Shown here: positions 1-5,939 of the stretch, one piece after another
Position numbering within the stretch: the first letter of the stretch is position 1
Layout: the number at the start of each line of letters is the position of its first letter
Source: JBHHYR01 sp046757585
GTDB lineage: Bacteria > Desulfobacterota > Binatia > HRBIN30
NCBI GenBank assembly: GCA_046757585.1
Contig: JBHHYR010000122.1
Coordinates: forward strand, 1 to 11,867
Direction of reading: 5' to 3'
Length of the DNA: 11,867 bases
Translations under genes and position numbers: made by a program
The notes under the pieces: model-generated
What the model was told of the DNA's origin: nothing
What the model saw: the letters and a program-made list of their open reading frames with translations, nothing else
The model's database searches: none

Positions 1-360
1 CAGGAAGTGCAGGCGGCGGCGCTGGCCGTCGCGCGGCGGGGCGTAGCTCCAGAGGACGGCGCGATCCGCCCGGCGGGAGGGATCGATCAGGAATAGCTCG
101 TAGGAGGTCTCCCAGCCCGTACGCGGGCTCTGCGCCTGGGTGCGGAGGCTGACCACGATGCGCCCGTCGGGAAGCGGCAGGGGGCGCTCGGCCAGCATGC
201 CCGTCCGGCCCCTTCCCAGCGGGATGCGGTTCTCGACGACGCCGCTCGTCGTGTCCAGCACGGTGACGCGGACGGGGTTGTCCGAGAAGAGGAGCAGGCG
301 GTCCTCCTGCGCGAGGGTGTAGCGGGCCTCGACGCGCTCCTCGCTCCCCTGGGTCGGCAC
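1..360 (-). CDS. Partial CDS, beta-propeller/secreted-repeat-like protein, start uncertain
   Basis: The minus strand is open from a TAA at 382-384 to the window edge, and the last 120 codons give protein-like sequence: acidic and basic residues alternate with short beta-strand-like runs such as RLLLFSDNPVRVTVLDT, GRIVVSLRTQ and SYELFLIDPS. Such alternating strands and turns with SGVVENRIPLGRG-type blades recall WD40/PQQ-like or TolB-like propeller proteins, but I recognise no defined family. Codons end almost always in G or C, and GC is clearly higher than in the rest of the window. The only upstream start in frame is GTG at 358-360, with no ribosome binding site at proper distance and no signal peptide. 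The piece may therefore be the 5'-truncated remainder of a larger gene, or the start may be misplaced by an assembly error. That it is coding is likely; its function is unknown. Confidence 0.45.
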   Translation of the reverse strand, partial: MPTQGSEERVEARYTLAQEDRLLLFSDNPVRVTVLDTTSGVVENRIPLGRGRTGMLAERPLPLPDGRIVVSLRTQAQSPRTGWETSYELFLIDPSRRADRAVLWSYAPPRDGQRRRLHFL

Positions 361-588
361 CGAGCGCGTCGGCCGCTCACCTTACGCGCCGATGTCAGGT
401 CCATTGCGGTCTGGGCGCCTGTCCGTGGCACGCCACACCGTCCGGCGGGCCGCCGCGGTACTGTGGACAACGTCACGGACCGCTTGTTGATACAGTTCTA
501 GAACGTTCTGCTACCAGCGGGAGGCACGATAGCTGAACGCCATTTTAGAAGCCGAATTTCTCCCGCGCCGGCCGTGAATACCGGTTTA
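361..588. other. Intergenic stretch with decayed minus-strand frame
   Basis: No intact gene is supported here. The minus-strand frame of the left-edge CDS can be followed further upstream to an ATG at 541-543, but it is broken by TAG at 511-513 and TAA at 382-384. Between the stops it encodes a plausible 42-residue piece beginning QNVLELYQQAVRDVV. Base composition falls sharply from about position 480 onward, from very GC-rich to AT-rich. Confidence 0.35.
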
Positions 589-600
589 GAAAAATTTTTC
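589..600 (+). promoter_or_regulatory. AT-rich palindrome, possible UP element
   Basis: GAAAAATTTTTC is a perfect 12-base palindrome made of an A-tract and a T-tract. It lies about 19 bases upstream of the -35 box at 619-624, the position where AT-rich UP elements contact the RNA polymerase alpha subunit. It could instead be a binding or bending site for a nucleoid protein. The role is inferred from position only. Confidence 0.4.
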
Positions 601-618
601 CAAAATGGCATTCGTCTA

Positions 619-648
619 TTGACAGCACGAGCTTAGCCTTTCTATAAT
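619..648 (+). promoter_or_regulatory. Consensus sigma70 promoter (TTGACA-18-TATAAT)
   Basis: TTGACA at 619-624 and TATAAT at 643-648 match the housekeeping consensus in all twelve positions, separated by 18 bases. Transcription should begin near 655, giving a purine-rich leader of roughly 95 bases before the microprotein gene. The exact hexamers in a GC-rich genome suggest strong constitutive expression. Confidence 0.85.
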
Positions 649-738
649 CGCCCCGAAACTGGTGGTGGGTGGCTGACCGAGGTGGAGGAAATCTGAGGGG
701 TAGGGAGCGCAAGGAATCGAGGCTCCAAACGAGTACAC

Positions 739-746
739 AAGGAGGT
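739..746 (+). promoter_or_regulatory. Perfect Shine-Dalgarno AAGGAGGT
   Basis: AAGGAGGT is fully complementary to the 3' end of 16S rRNA and sits four bases before the ATG at 751. It is the strongest ribosome binding site in the window and fixes the start of the 25-codon gene. Confidence 0.85.
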
Positions 747-750
747 CTCT

Positions 751-828
751 ATGGCAACAAAGAAAGCTGGCAAGACCAAGAAGAAAGCACCTGCAAAGAA
801 GAAAGCAGCCGGCAAGAAGAAGAAGTAA
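751..828 (+). CDS. Lysine-rich 25-residue microprotein, histone H1 tail-like
   Basis: The gene encodes 25 residues beginning MATKKAGKTKKKAPAK and ending in four lysines before TAA. Thirteen residues are Lys; the rest are almost only Ala, Gly, Thr and one Pro. This is the composition of histone H1 C-terminal tails and of bacterial AlgP/Hc1-like basic proteins, which bind nucleic acid through charge without a fixed fold. A role on DNA, RNA or ribosomes is inferred from that resemblance. Reality of the gene rests on context: a consensus promoter, a perfect Shine-Dalgarno four bases before ATG, and a strong terminator at 909-941 define a monocistronic transcript of about 290 bases. There is no signal peptide or hydrophobic segment. 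Alternatively the transcript could act mainly as an RNA. Too short for most gene callers, so probably unannotated in relatives. Confidence 0.8.
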   Translation: MATKKAGKTKKKAPAKKKAAGKKKK

Positions 829-908
829 GTCAGCAACATCTAATCGAGGCCATTCACTAGGCCAGAAATTTTCCCCTACCCTCAGAGACGAGCCTGCGGG
901 CTCACCGT

Positions 909-941
909 TAAGAGGCCTTCCCGAATGCGGAAGGCCTCTTA
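909..941 (+). terminator. Strong stem-loop terminator
   Basis: AAGAGGCCTTCC at 910-921 pairs perfectly with GGAAGGCCTCTT at 929-940 around a 7-base loop, and T909-A941 adds a thirteenth pair. The downstream side, AGCTTTCTGC, has only a short T run. It ends the microprotein transcript and stands immediately before the hydrolase gene. Confidence 0.8.
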
Positions 942-967
942 GCTTTCTGCACCTGAACGGGCAGACC

Positions 968-1774
968 ATGATGCGCAACATCGGACATACGACGGTGGAA
1001 TCGATCGCAGCGGAGAGCCCCAAGTTCACCGCGCCCATGGTGTTGGTTCATGGCCTGTGGTGCACGGCTGCCGTGTGGCGGAAGTTCATGGGCTATTTCG
1101 CGCACCGGGGTTGGAGCTGCCACGCACTCAATTTCCGAGGCCATGCGGCCGATTCCGGTGAGCGTGACACCATTGCCCAGCTGCAGCTCGGAGATTATCT
1201 GGACGACCTTCGCCAGGTCATTGCGGCCTGTGAGGCTCCACCGGTCCTAGTCGGTCACGACGTAGGTGGGCTGCTGGCGTTGGTGGGTGGGGCTTCTGCC
1301 GCACGTGCCGTTGTCGCCTTGGCCCCTTTGGTTCCAGGGGCCCTTGCAAGCAGACCGAACCGGGTCCTTGCGCGTTGGACGGTCCGACTGCCCCGGCTGC
1401 GTTCACGTGTGTTACAGCCGCCGCGGGGCAAGTTGCGGCTGGAGTATTTCGGCGCTGCGGTACCCGGAGGCACAACACCCGATTCCGGCCTCGTCGCCCA
1501 GCAACTGGTCAGCGCGGAATTCGAATTGTCTGCGAGCCGCGTGCCCTCCCTGGTGCTGGCCGGAGAACGCGATCGCTTCTCCCTGCCAGAGGACGTGGAG
1601 CGGCTCGCGCGACGTGTCGGCGCGCGCTTTCAAAGCGTCGAGGGAGGGAGCCATGCGCTGCCCTGGGAGCCGGGGTGGCAGCGCCGCGTATCAGCTATTC
1701 ATCGCTGGCTCATCCAGGCACTGGGAGACCCTCTGCTCGCGCTCCGCGCAGAGGAGGAACCTGACGCACCGTAA
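968..1774 (+). CDS. Alpha/beta hydrolase with Asp nucleophile (GHDVGG)
   Basis: A 268-residue alpha/beta-hydrolase fold protein without signal peptide. The oxyanion-hole strand reads MVLVHGLW (residues 24-31). The nucleophile elbow is GHDVGG with Asp98 instead of the usual Ser. The acid is probably Asp202 in AGERDRF and the base His229 in GGSHAL. Asp at this place is known from epoxide hydrolases, haloalkane dehalogenases and fluoroacetate dehalogenases, which form an alkyl-enzyme ester; a hydrolytic dehalogenase or epoxide hydrolase is therefore possible, but substrate-defining lid residues cannot be judged by eye. The segment between elbow and acid carries a basic lid-like insertion (about 125-185). 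The start is the first of two adjacent ATGs; no Shine-Dalgarno is evident, and ATG at 1037 is an alternative just before the first core strand. It lies directly behind a terminator with no obvious promoter of its own. Confidence 0.85.
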   Translation: MMRNIGHTTVESIAAESPKFTAPMVLVHGLWCTAAVWRKFMGYFAHRGWSCHALNFRGHAADSGERDTIAQLQLGDYLDDLRQVIAACEAPPVLVGHDVGGLLALVGGASAARAVVALAPLVPGALASRPNRVLARWTVRLPRLRSRVLQPPRGKLRLEYFGAAVPGGTTPDSGLVAQQLVSAEFELSASRVPSLVLAGERDRFSLPEDVERLARRVGARFQSVEGGSHALPWEPGWQRRVSAIHRWLIQALGDPLLALRAEEEPDAP

Positions 1775-1844
1775 GTCGCCCGTAACAAGCCCGTGGAAGG
1801 GACCAGGCTGTGTGACCCGCGCAGCACGGGTGCAACGATTCGCT

Positions 1845-1874
1845 TTGACACCTGAGTTACGGCTGGAGTAGGAA
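1845..1874 (+). promoter_or_regulatory. Possible sigma70 promoter (TTGACA-18-TAGGAA)
   Basis: An exact -35 hexamer TTGACA at 1845-1850 is followed after 18 bases by TAGGAA at 1869-1874, which keeps only the T, A and fifth-position A of the -10 consensus. It would start transcription near 1881, ahead of a short ORF and a hairpin. Support is moderate at best. It or a readthrough transcript is also the only visible candidate to serve anmK. Confidence 0.3.
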
Positions 1875-1906
1875 CCAGCGTGGCCGAAAGGTCTGTCAGC
1901 CGAGGA

Positions 1907-1987
1907 ATGCGTATGGTCCAGATGGAACTGCAGGCAATGGTCCTGCAGGGGAAATCCTGCGCTGAACAATCGTGGCTTGGGGTGTAG
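1907..1987 (+). CDS. Possible 26-residue small ORF ending at a terminator hairpin
   Basis: ATG at 1907 opens 26 codons (MRMVQMELQAMVLQGKSCAE and six more) ending with TAG at 1985-1987. GAGG stands just two bases before the ATG, too close for a good Shine-Dalgarno. The stop codon overlaps the first bases of the stem at 1986-2018. The peptide is Met- and Gln-rich, with no recognisable domain or signal. Within it ATGGTCC (1913, 1937) and CTGCAGG (1928, 1943) each occur twice. It may be a real small gene, a leader peptide for anmK, or an accidental ORF inside a small RNA. Confidence 0.22.
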   Translation: MRMVQMELQAMVLQGKSCAEQSWLGV

Positions 1988-2018
1988 AGGGTAAGCTGCA
2001 AGCACCGGCTTACCCTCT
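1986..2018 (+). terminator. Stem-loop upstream of anmK (terminator or attenuator)
   Basis: AGAGGGTAAGC at 1986-1996 pairs perfectly over 11 bases with GCTTACCCTCT at 2008-2018, with an 11-base loop that can close one more T-G pair. The following CCGTTGTCTCGT is only mildly T-rich. It ends 18 bases before the chosen anmK ATG, so it could terminate transcripts from the hydrolase region or attenuate anmK expression. Confidence 0.55.
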
Positions 2019-2036
2019 CCGTTGTCTCGTGCGGCC

Positions 2037-3284
2037 ATGTCGCGGTGCAGAGACGTGAGTACTTGGACGGTCATCGGCTTGATGTCGGGGACATCGACCG
2101 ACGGGACCGACGCCGCGCTCGTCCGGTTACGGTTGCGGGCAGCGGACTACGAAGTGCAGAACGTCCGTTTTCGCACGTATGCCTTTCGACGCTCGATGCG
2201 GCGCCGGCTCCTTGCTGCCGCGGGAGGAACCCGGTGGCGCGCCGCAGAGTTCAGCCAGCTGAACTTCGCGATGGGCCACGTTTTAGCTGATGCAGCGCTC
2301 GGCATCGTCAAGGAGGCAGGTGTCGCTGCCGACACGGTCGATTTGATCGGTTCCCACGGTCACACGATCTTTCACGGACCTCCAGGCGCCCGCCGTGGCA
2401 TGCCGTCGACCTGGCAGATTGGGGAGCCGGCCGTGATTGCGGCACGCACGGGTATCACGACGGTTGCCGATTTTCGCCCGGCAGACGTCGCGTACGGGGG
2501 CCAGGGGGCGCCACTCGTACCGTATGTGCACTGGTTGCTCTTCCGGCACCCGCGCCGTAGCAGGGTGATCAACAACATCGGTGGGATCGCCCACCCCACC
2601 TTCCTGCCCGCCGGTGGCGGTGTCGAAGACGTCGTCGCCTTCGATGCGGGGCCCGGCAACATGCTCATTGACGCGGTCACTGCCCGGCTGAGCGATGGAC
2701 GCCTGCAGTTTGATCGCGACGGCAAGCTTGGTCGCACGGGGCACGTCGATGCGGTGTTGCTTCGCGACCTGATGCGCCATCCGTTCGTGCGCCATCCGTT
2801 GCCGAAGAGCGCGGGACGCGAGCAGTTCGGCTCGGAGGTCGTGGAGCGTGTGCTGGTGCGCGCCCGTCGGCGCAGGCTGGCGAAACCCGATGTGGTCGCG
2901 ACAGTGACGGCCTTTACTGCGCGCGCACTTGGTGATGCGTACCGGCGTTTTCTGCTTCCCCGCGGGCGGATCGACGAGATCTACGTCTGTGGCGGAGGCC
3001 GCCGGAATCCGACGTTGATGGGCCTCCTCAGGCAGGAGTTGGCTTTCGCCCGTGTCGGGGCGATCGATGAGCTGGGGATCGATGGCGACGCGCTCGAGGC
3101 AGTTGCGTTTGCCGTGCTTGCCGTGGAAACCCTCCGTGGCCGTGCCGCGAATCTGCCCGCGGTCACCGGCGCCCGCGGAGCCGCTGTGCTCGGGAAAATC
3201 GTGCCGGGTTCAGTGCCCAGCTTCCGTCGTCTGCTGGTGCGGGGGTCGGACCGACGAGGACTGCGCAAGGTGCGAACAGTGTAG
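2037..3284 (+). CDS. anmK: Anhydro-N-acetylmuramic acid kinase AnmK
   Basis: AnmK uses ATP to hydrolyse and phosphorylate 1,6-anhydro-MurNAc released during peptidoglycan turnover, giving MurNAc-6-phosphate in the cytoplasm. Family landmarks appear in order: the phosphate-binding GLMSGTSTDGTD near the N-terminus, SGSHGHTIFHGPP-like strand (IGSHGHTIFHGP, residues about 104-115), QIGEPAVIAARTGI, VADFRPADVAYGGQGAPLVP, NNIGGIAHPTFLP, the FDAGPGNMLID loop holding the catalytic Asp (about 203), VCGGGRRNP, and the closing PAVTGARGAAVLGKI. Length is 415 residues from ATG 2037, somewhat longer than the usual 370-390 because of a basic C-terminal tail after the last motif. Starts at TTG 2022 or GTG 2055 are also possible; none has a clear Shine-Dalgarno. 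No nagZ, murQ or ampG is in the window, so the recycling pathway cannot be judged complete. Confidence 0.93.
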   Translation: MSRCRDVSTWTVIGLMSGTSTDGTDAALVRLRLRAADYEVQNVRFRTYAFRRSMRRRLLAAAGGTRWRAAEFSQLNFAMGHVLADAALGIVKEAGVAADTVDLIGSHGHTIFHGPPGARRGMPSTWQIGEPAVIAARTGITTVADFRPADVAYGGQGAPLVPYVHWLLFRHPRRSRVINNIGGIAHPTFLPAGGGVEDVVAFDAGPGNMLIDAVTARLSDGRLQFDRDGKLGRTGHVDAVLLRDLMRHPFVRHPLPKSAGREQFGSEVVERVLVRARRRRLAKPDVVATVTAFTARALGDAYRRFLLPRGRIDEIYVCGGGRRNPTLMGLLRQELAFARVGAIDELGIDGDALEAVAFAVLAVETLRGRAANLPAVTGARGAAVLGKIVPGSVPSFRRLLVRGSDRRGLRKVRTV

Positions 3285-3288
3285 GCGA

Positions 3289-3310
3289 GGAGCGGTCGCT
3301 CCACCGCTCC
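3289..3310. terminator. Hairpin between convergent genes
   Basis: GGAGCGGT at 3289-3296 pairs with ACCGCTCC at 3303-3310 around the loop CGCTCC. It lies five bases after the anmK stop and ahead of the convergent kinase stop. There is no T run on either side, so bidirectional termination is inferred from position and stem strength. Confidence 0.5.
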
Positions 3311-3333
3311 ACGTGCGGACTCGGAGACTGCTG

Positions 3334-4833
3334 CTACAGCTCCATTTCTTCAAGCCGGTCGTAAAACTCACGCCACTTGGCGTACGGTGCTTCGTACCGG
3401 GCATGCTCGTCCGCCCGCGGGTCGTTGCGCGTATACCGCACCATCGAGCGGGCCGCCGCAGCCAGGCTGCCGTGGCCAGCGTTCGCTGCCATCAAGATGG
3501 CGCATCCTAATGCCGCACTTTCCGGCTCGCGCGCGACCCGTGTAGGCAGACCAACGATGTCGGTAATGACCTTGGTCAAAACCGTGCTGCGCGTCATCCC
3601 GCCGCTCAACGTAAGCTCCGAGGCGGCTCGCCCGATCGTCGTCGCAAGTTGACCGAGATTGGCACGCAGCGCATAGCCGATGCTTTCCATGAATGCACGC
3701 ACGAGCGTCGCCCGGTCAGGACGTACATGCATCGCTGGGAACGGAAACAGGACACCTCCTGGCCGGTTGAAGCGCATCTTGATGAGATTGAAGATTGTCG
3801 GACCGACAAACATCATCACAGGTGGAGCGAAGCGATCAGCAGCGAGGCGCTCCCCGAGTGCGTATAGTTCGCCAGGGGGTAGCCCGCCGCTGATGAGGTC
3901 GAGGAGCCAGAGATAGGCGTCACCCGTGTCGCCCGCGTTGCTTTCCAACACCCAGCGGTCCGGAACCACGTGGCAGCCAGCCCAGAGGTTCAACTCAGGG
4001 TCGAACACGGCCGTACCGGCAACGGTTTGCACGGGTGTGGTCGTGCCGAGCGTCGCGGCGGTGGCGTCGGGCTCCATCACACCGGCACCCAACAGGGAAC
4101 ATTGCGTATCCGCTCCGCCGACGAAGACCGGCGTGCCGGGCGCGAGGCCGGTAGCCGCGGCGGCTGCCGCGCTCAACACACCGACGCGTGTGCCCGATTG
4201 GTGGACAGCGGGCAGAATGGCACGCGGAATGTCAAATGCCGCGAGAATGTCCCCGGACCAGCATCGTTTTCTCAGGTCGAACAGCATCGACTCTGTGGCA
4301 TTGGATGGTTCGGTCGCGAGCTCCCCACTGAGTCGGTACGTGAGCCAGTCGCTGATCATCAGGAGGTGTGCCACCTTCAGCGTGCTGTGTTTGCGGAACC
4401 AGAGGTAGCGCGCGATCGGAAAGATGAATGGAGCCGAATGACCGGTGATTTGGTAGAGGCGGGCGTTCCCCAGCAAGTTGAGTATCTCGATTCCTTCCGC
4501 GAAGCCCCGGGCGTCGAGGTTGGGCCCTGCGTAGATCTCGGCGCCATGCGCGTCAAGGAATACGCATCCTTCACGCTGGCTGGTCGCCGCGACCCCGACT
4601 ATCTCTCCCGTGGGAATGGCTGCCTTGGCCAGCGCGGCGCGCACGCAGCGACAGAGGATCTCCCAGAACGCAAGTGCGCTGAATGAAAACTCCTTGACGA
4701 ATGGCATTTCCGGGTTCGTCCGCAAGTCGTAGCCCCATGGCTCACGGTGCGCCCCAAGCATGTTTCCCGCGGCATCGAAAATGACACACTTGCCGCCGCC
4801 CGTGCCGGCATCGAGTGCTACGAACGCAGGCAT
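3334..4833 (-). CDS. FGGY-family carbohydrate kinase (LsrK/xylulokinase-like)
   Basis: A 499-residue FGGY kinase, which phosphorylates a sugar, polyol or sugar acid with ATP in the cytoplasm. The N-terminal ATPase lobe opens with ALDAGTGGGKCVIFD (residues 6-20); AATSQREG and NLDARG follow, then MISDWLTYRLSGELATEPSN (159-178). The second lobe begins near GTPVFVGGADTQCSLLGAG (233-251), whose Asp242 is the likely catalytic base, and contains LSGGMTRSTVLTKVITDIVG (409-428), the FGGY C-terminal signature. The SDWL..LSGELA..PSN stretch and overall order recall autoinducer-2 kinase LsrK, but lsr partners are absent, so substrate is open. A TAA two codons before the ATG fixes the upstream limit. Third gene of the TetR/dehydrogenase operon, 65 bases after the dehydrogenase; no good Shine-Dalgarno precedes it. 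Confidence 0.88.
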   Translation of the reverse strand: MPAFVALDAGTGGGKCVIFDAAGNMLGAHREPWGYDLRTNPEMPFVKEFSFSALAFWEILCRCVRAALAKAAIPTGEIVGVAATSQREGCVFLDAHGAEIYAGPNLDARGFAEGIEILNLLGNARLYQITGHSAPFIFPIARYLWFRKHSTLKVAHLLMISDWLTYRLSGELATEPSNATESMLFDLRKRCWSGDILAAFDIPRAILPAVHQSGTRVGVLSAAAAAATGLAPGTPVFVGGADTQCSLLGAGVMEPDATAATLGTTTPVQTVAGTAVFDPELNLWAGCHVVPDRWVLESNAGDTGDAYLWLLDLISGGLPPGELYALGERLAADRFAPPVMMFVGPTIFNLIKMRFNRPGGVLFPFPAMHVRPDRATLVRAFMESIGYALRANLGQLATTIGRAASELTLSGGMTRSTVLTKVITDIVGLPTRVAREPESAALGCAILMAANAGHGSLAAAARSMVRYTRNDPRADEHARYEAPYAKWREFYDRLEEMEL

Positions 4834-4898
4834 GAGCCGTTACTCACAGAAAAGAGAACTCAGCCCGCAGCAGTGGTGGAGCCCCGGTGCGCCCGCTG

Positions 4899-5939
4899 TC
4901 ATTGAGTGTCTGGGTGCCGGGTGTTCGGTCCCCGGTCCGCTTCGAGCACCTCAGGGTTGGCGATGTGTTGAGGGCGCTCCCCACGCAGGTACGCCTCGAT
5001 TCCGCCGACCACGATGTCAGTCTGGTGGCGGATGACGTCCCGCGTGGCGCCTCCCAAGTGCGGTGAGACGAGAACGTTCGGCAGTGCGACAAAACGGTTG
5101 TCAGACTGCAACGGCTCGTCGCGAAAGACGTCGAGGGCGGCGCCTGCTAAATGGCCGTCGGTGAGAGCGGCATAGAGCGCGTCCTCATCCACGATGGCGG
5201 CGCGCGCGAGATTCAGTACGTACGCGCCGCGCTTGAGCCGGCGGATCTCTGCCGCGCCCACGAGGCCCTGGGTTGCGGGGAGAGCGGGGCAGTGAATAGT
5301 GACAATGTCCGCGTGCTGCAGTAACGTGTCCAAAGAGGCCGCCTCGGCGTTGTGCGCAGCGAAGACGCCACCGGAGACGTACGGGTCGTAGGCGATGATT
5401 CGGCTGCCGAACCCATTCAACCGCCTGGCGACGGCGCGCCCGATCGATCCGAAACCAATAATCCCAACGGTAACCCCACCGAGCTCGAATCCCCCATACC
5501 GCTCGTAGAAACCCAGGTAATCTCCGGCGCTCTGGAAGTGCGTTTGGCCTTGCTTGAGGAGCGTATTAACCGTGAAGACGTTGCGTGCCAGCGCCAGCAT
5601 GTATGCCAACGTGAGATCCGCCACCGCCTCTGCGTTGCGTGCCGGTGCGAACAGGACCGGGATGCCGCGCTTGGTTGCGCGTTCGATCCCAATGTTGATC
5701 GGGTCTCCCCGGCAACAGCCGATGAGCACGAGGTTGCACGCATCGATGACCTCCTCGTGCACCAGGTCCGCCTCGACGATCAGCACGTCAGCCCCGGCGG
5801 CCTTGATTCGCTCGGCGAATTTCCGCCCGTCGAAGTAAATCCGCTTGCTCGTCCGCCAATCGTCGTATTCCACTTCCATGTGCTGGCGTAACCGGGCGAG
5901 GCCGTCGGGATGGAACGACGCAGTGATCAGTGCCTTCAT
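4899..5939 (-). CDS. D-isomer-specific 2-hydroxyacid dehydrogenase
   Basis: A 346-residue NAD(P)-dependent dehydrogenase that interconverts a D-2-hydroxyacid and its 2-keto acid. The Rossmann signature is VGIIGFGSIGRAVARRL (residues 158-174, GxGxxG). The acid DPY at 185-187 near the end of the second Rossmann strand suggests NAD(H) preference. Catalytic residues are all present: Arg246 in NLARAAIVDEDAL, Glu275 in DVFRDEPL and His294 in SPHLGGAT. The flanking catalytic domain is formed by residues 1-115 and the last 50. It resembles the SerA/phosphoglycerate dehydrogenase-like branch but lacks ACT domains, so a serine-pathway role is unlikely. Its ATG overlaps the TetR stop as ATGA (5936-5939), with a GAGAGGGGA ribosome binding site inside the TetR gene, implying coupled translation. 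With the downstream kinase it probably catabolises an unidentified sugar acid or polyol. Confidence 0.92.
   Translation of the reverse strand: MKALITASFHPDGLARLRQHMEVEYDDWRTSKRIYFDGRKFAERIKAAGADVLIVEADLVHEEVIDACNLVLIGCCRGDPINIGIERATKRGIPVLFAPARNAEAVADLTLAYMLALARNVFTVNTLLKQGQTHFQSAGDYLGFYERYGGFELGGVTVGIIGFGSIGRAVARRLNGFGSRIIAYDPYVSGGVFAAHNAEAASLDTLLQHADIVTIHCPALPATQGLVGAAEIRRLKRGAYVLNLARAAIVDEDALYAALTDGHLAGAALDVFRDEPLQSDNRFVALPNVLVSPHLGGATRDVIRHQTDIVVGGIEAYLRGERPQHIANPEVLEADRGPNTRHPDTQ

Noticed and set aside
87..476. Minus-strand 129-codon ORF at the left edge
   Set aside because: Arg/Ser/Ala-rich low-complexity translation typical of an off-frame in GC-rich DNA; the neighbouring frame gives far more protein-like sequence.
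655..750. Known riboswitch in the microprotein leader
   Set aside because: No conserved core of any riboswitch class that I could recognise, and only weak pairing potential.
616..1038. Minus-strand ORF opposite the microprotein gene
   Set aside because: Its Leu/Phe-rich part is the antisense of lysine codons, and it runs through the terminator and promoter of the plus-strand unit.
968..1774. Alpha/beta hydrolase as LuxD-type acyl transferase of the lux-like trio
   Set aside because: LuxD uses a serine nucleophile; this protein has Asp98 and lies about 7 kb away in a different transcription unit.
1913..1949. Repeated ATGGTCC and CTGCAGG as a repeat element
   Set aside because: Only two copies each of 7 bases; too short and few to call a repeat family.
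3334..4833. Naming the FGGY kinase lsrK
   Set aside because: Motif order is similar, but no lsr transporter, isomerase or thiolase genes are present and FGGY substrate cannot be read from motifs.
4899..5939. Naming the dehydrogenase serA
   Set aside because: No ACT or ASB domain, and the operon context is carbohydrate kinase plus TetR rather than serine synthesis.
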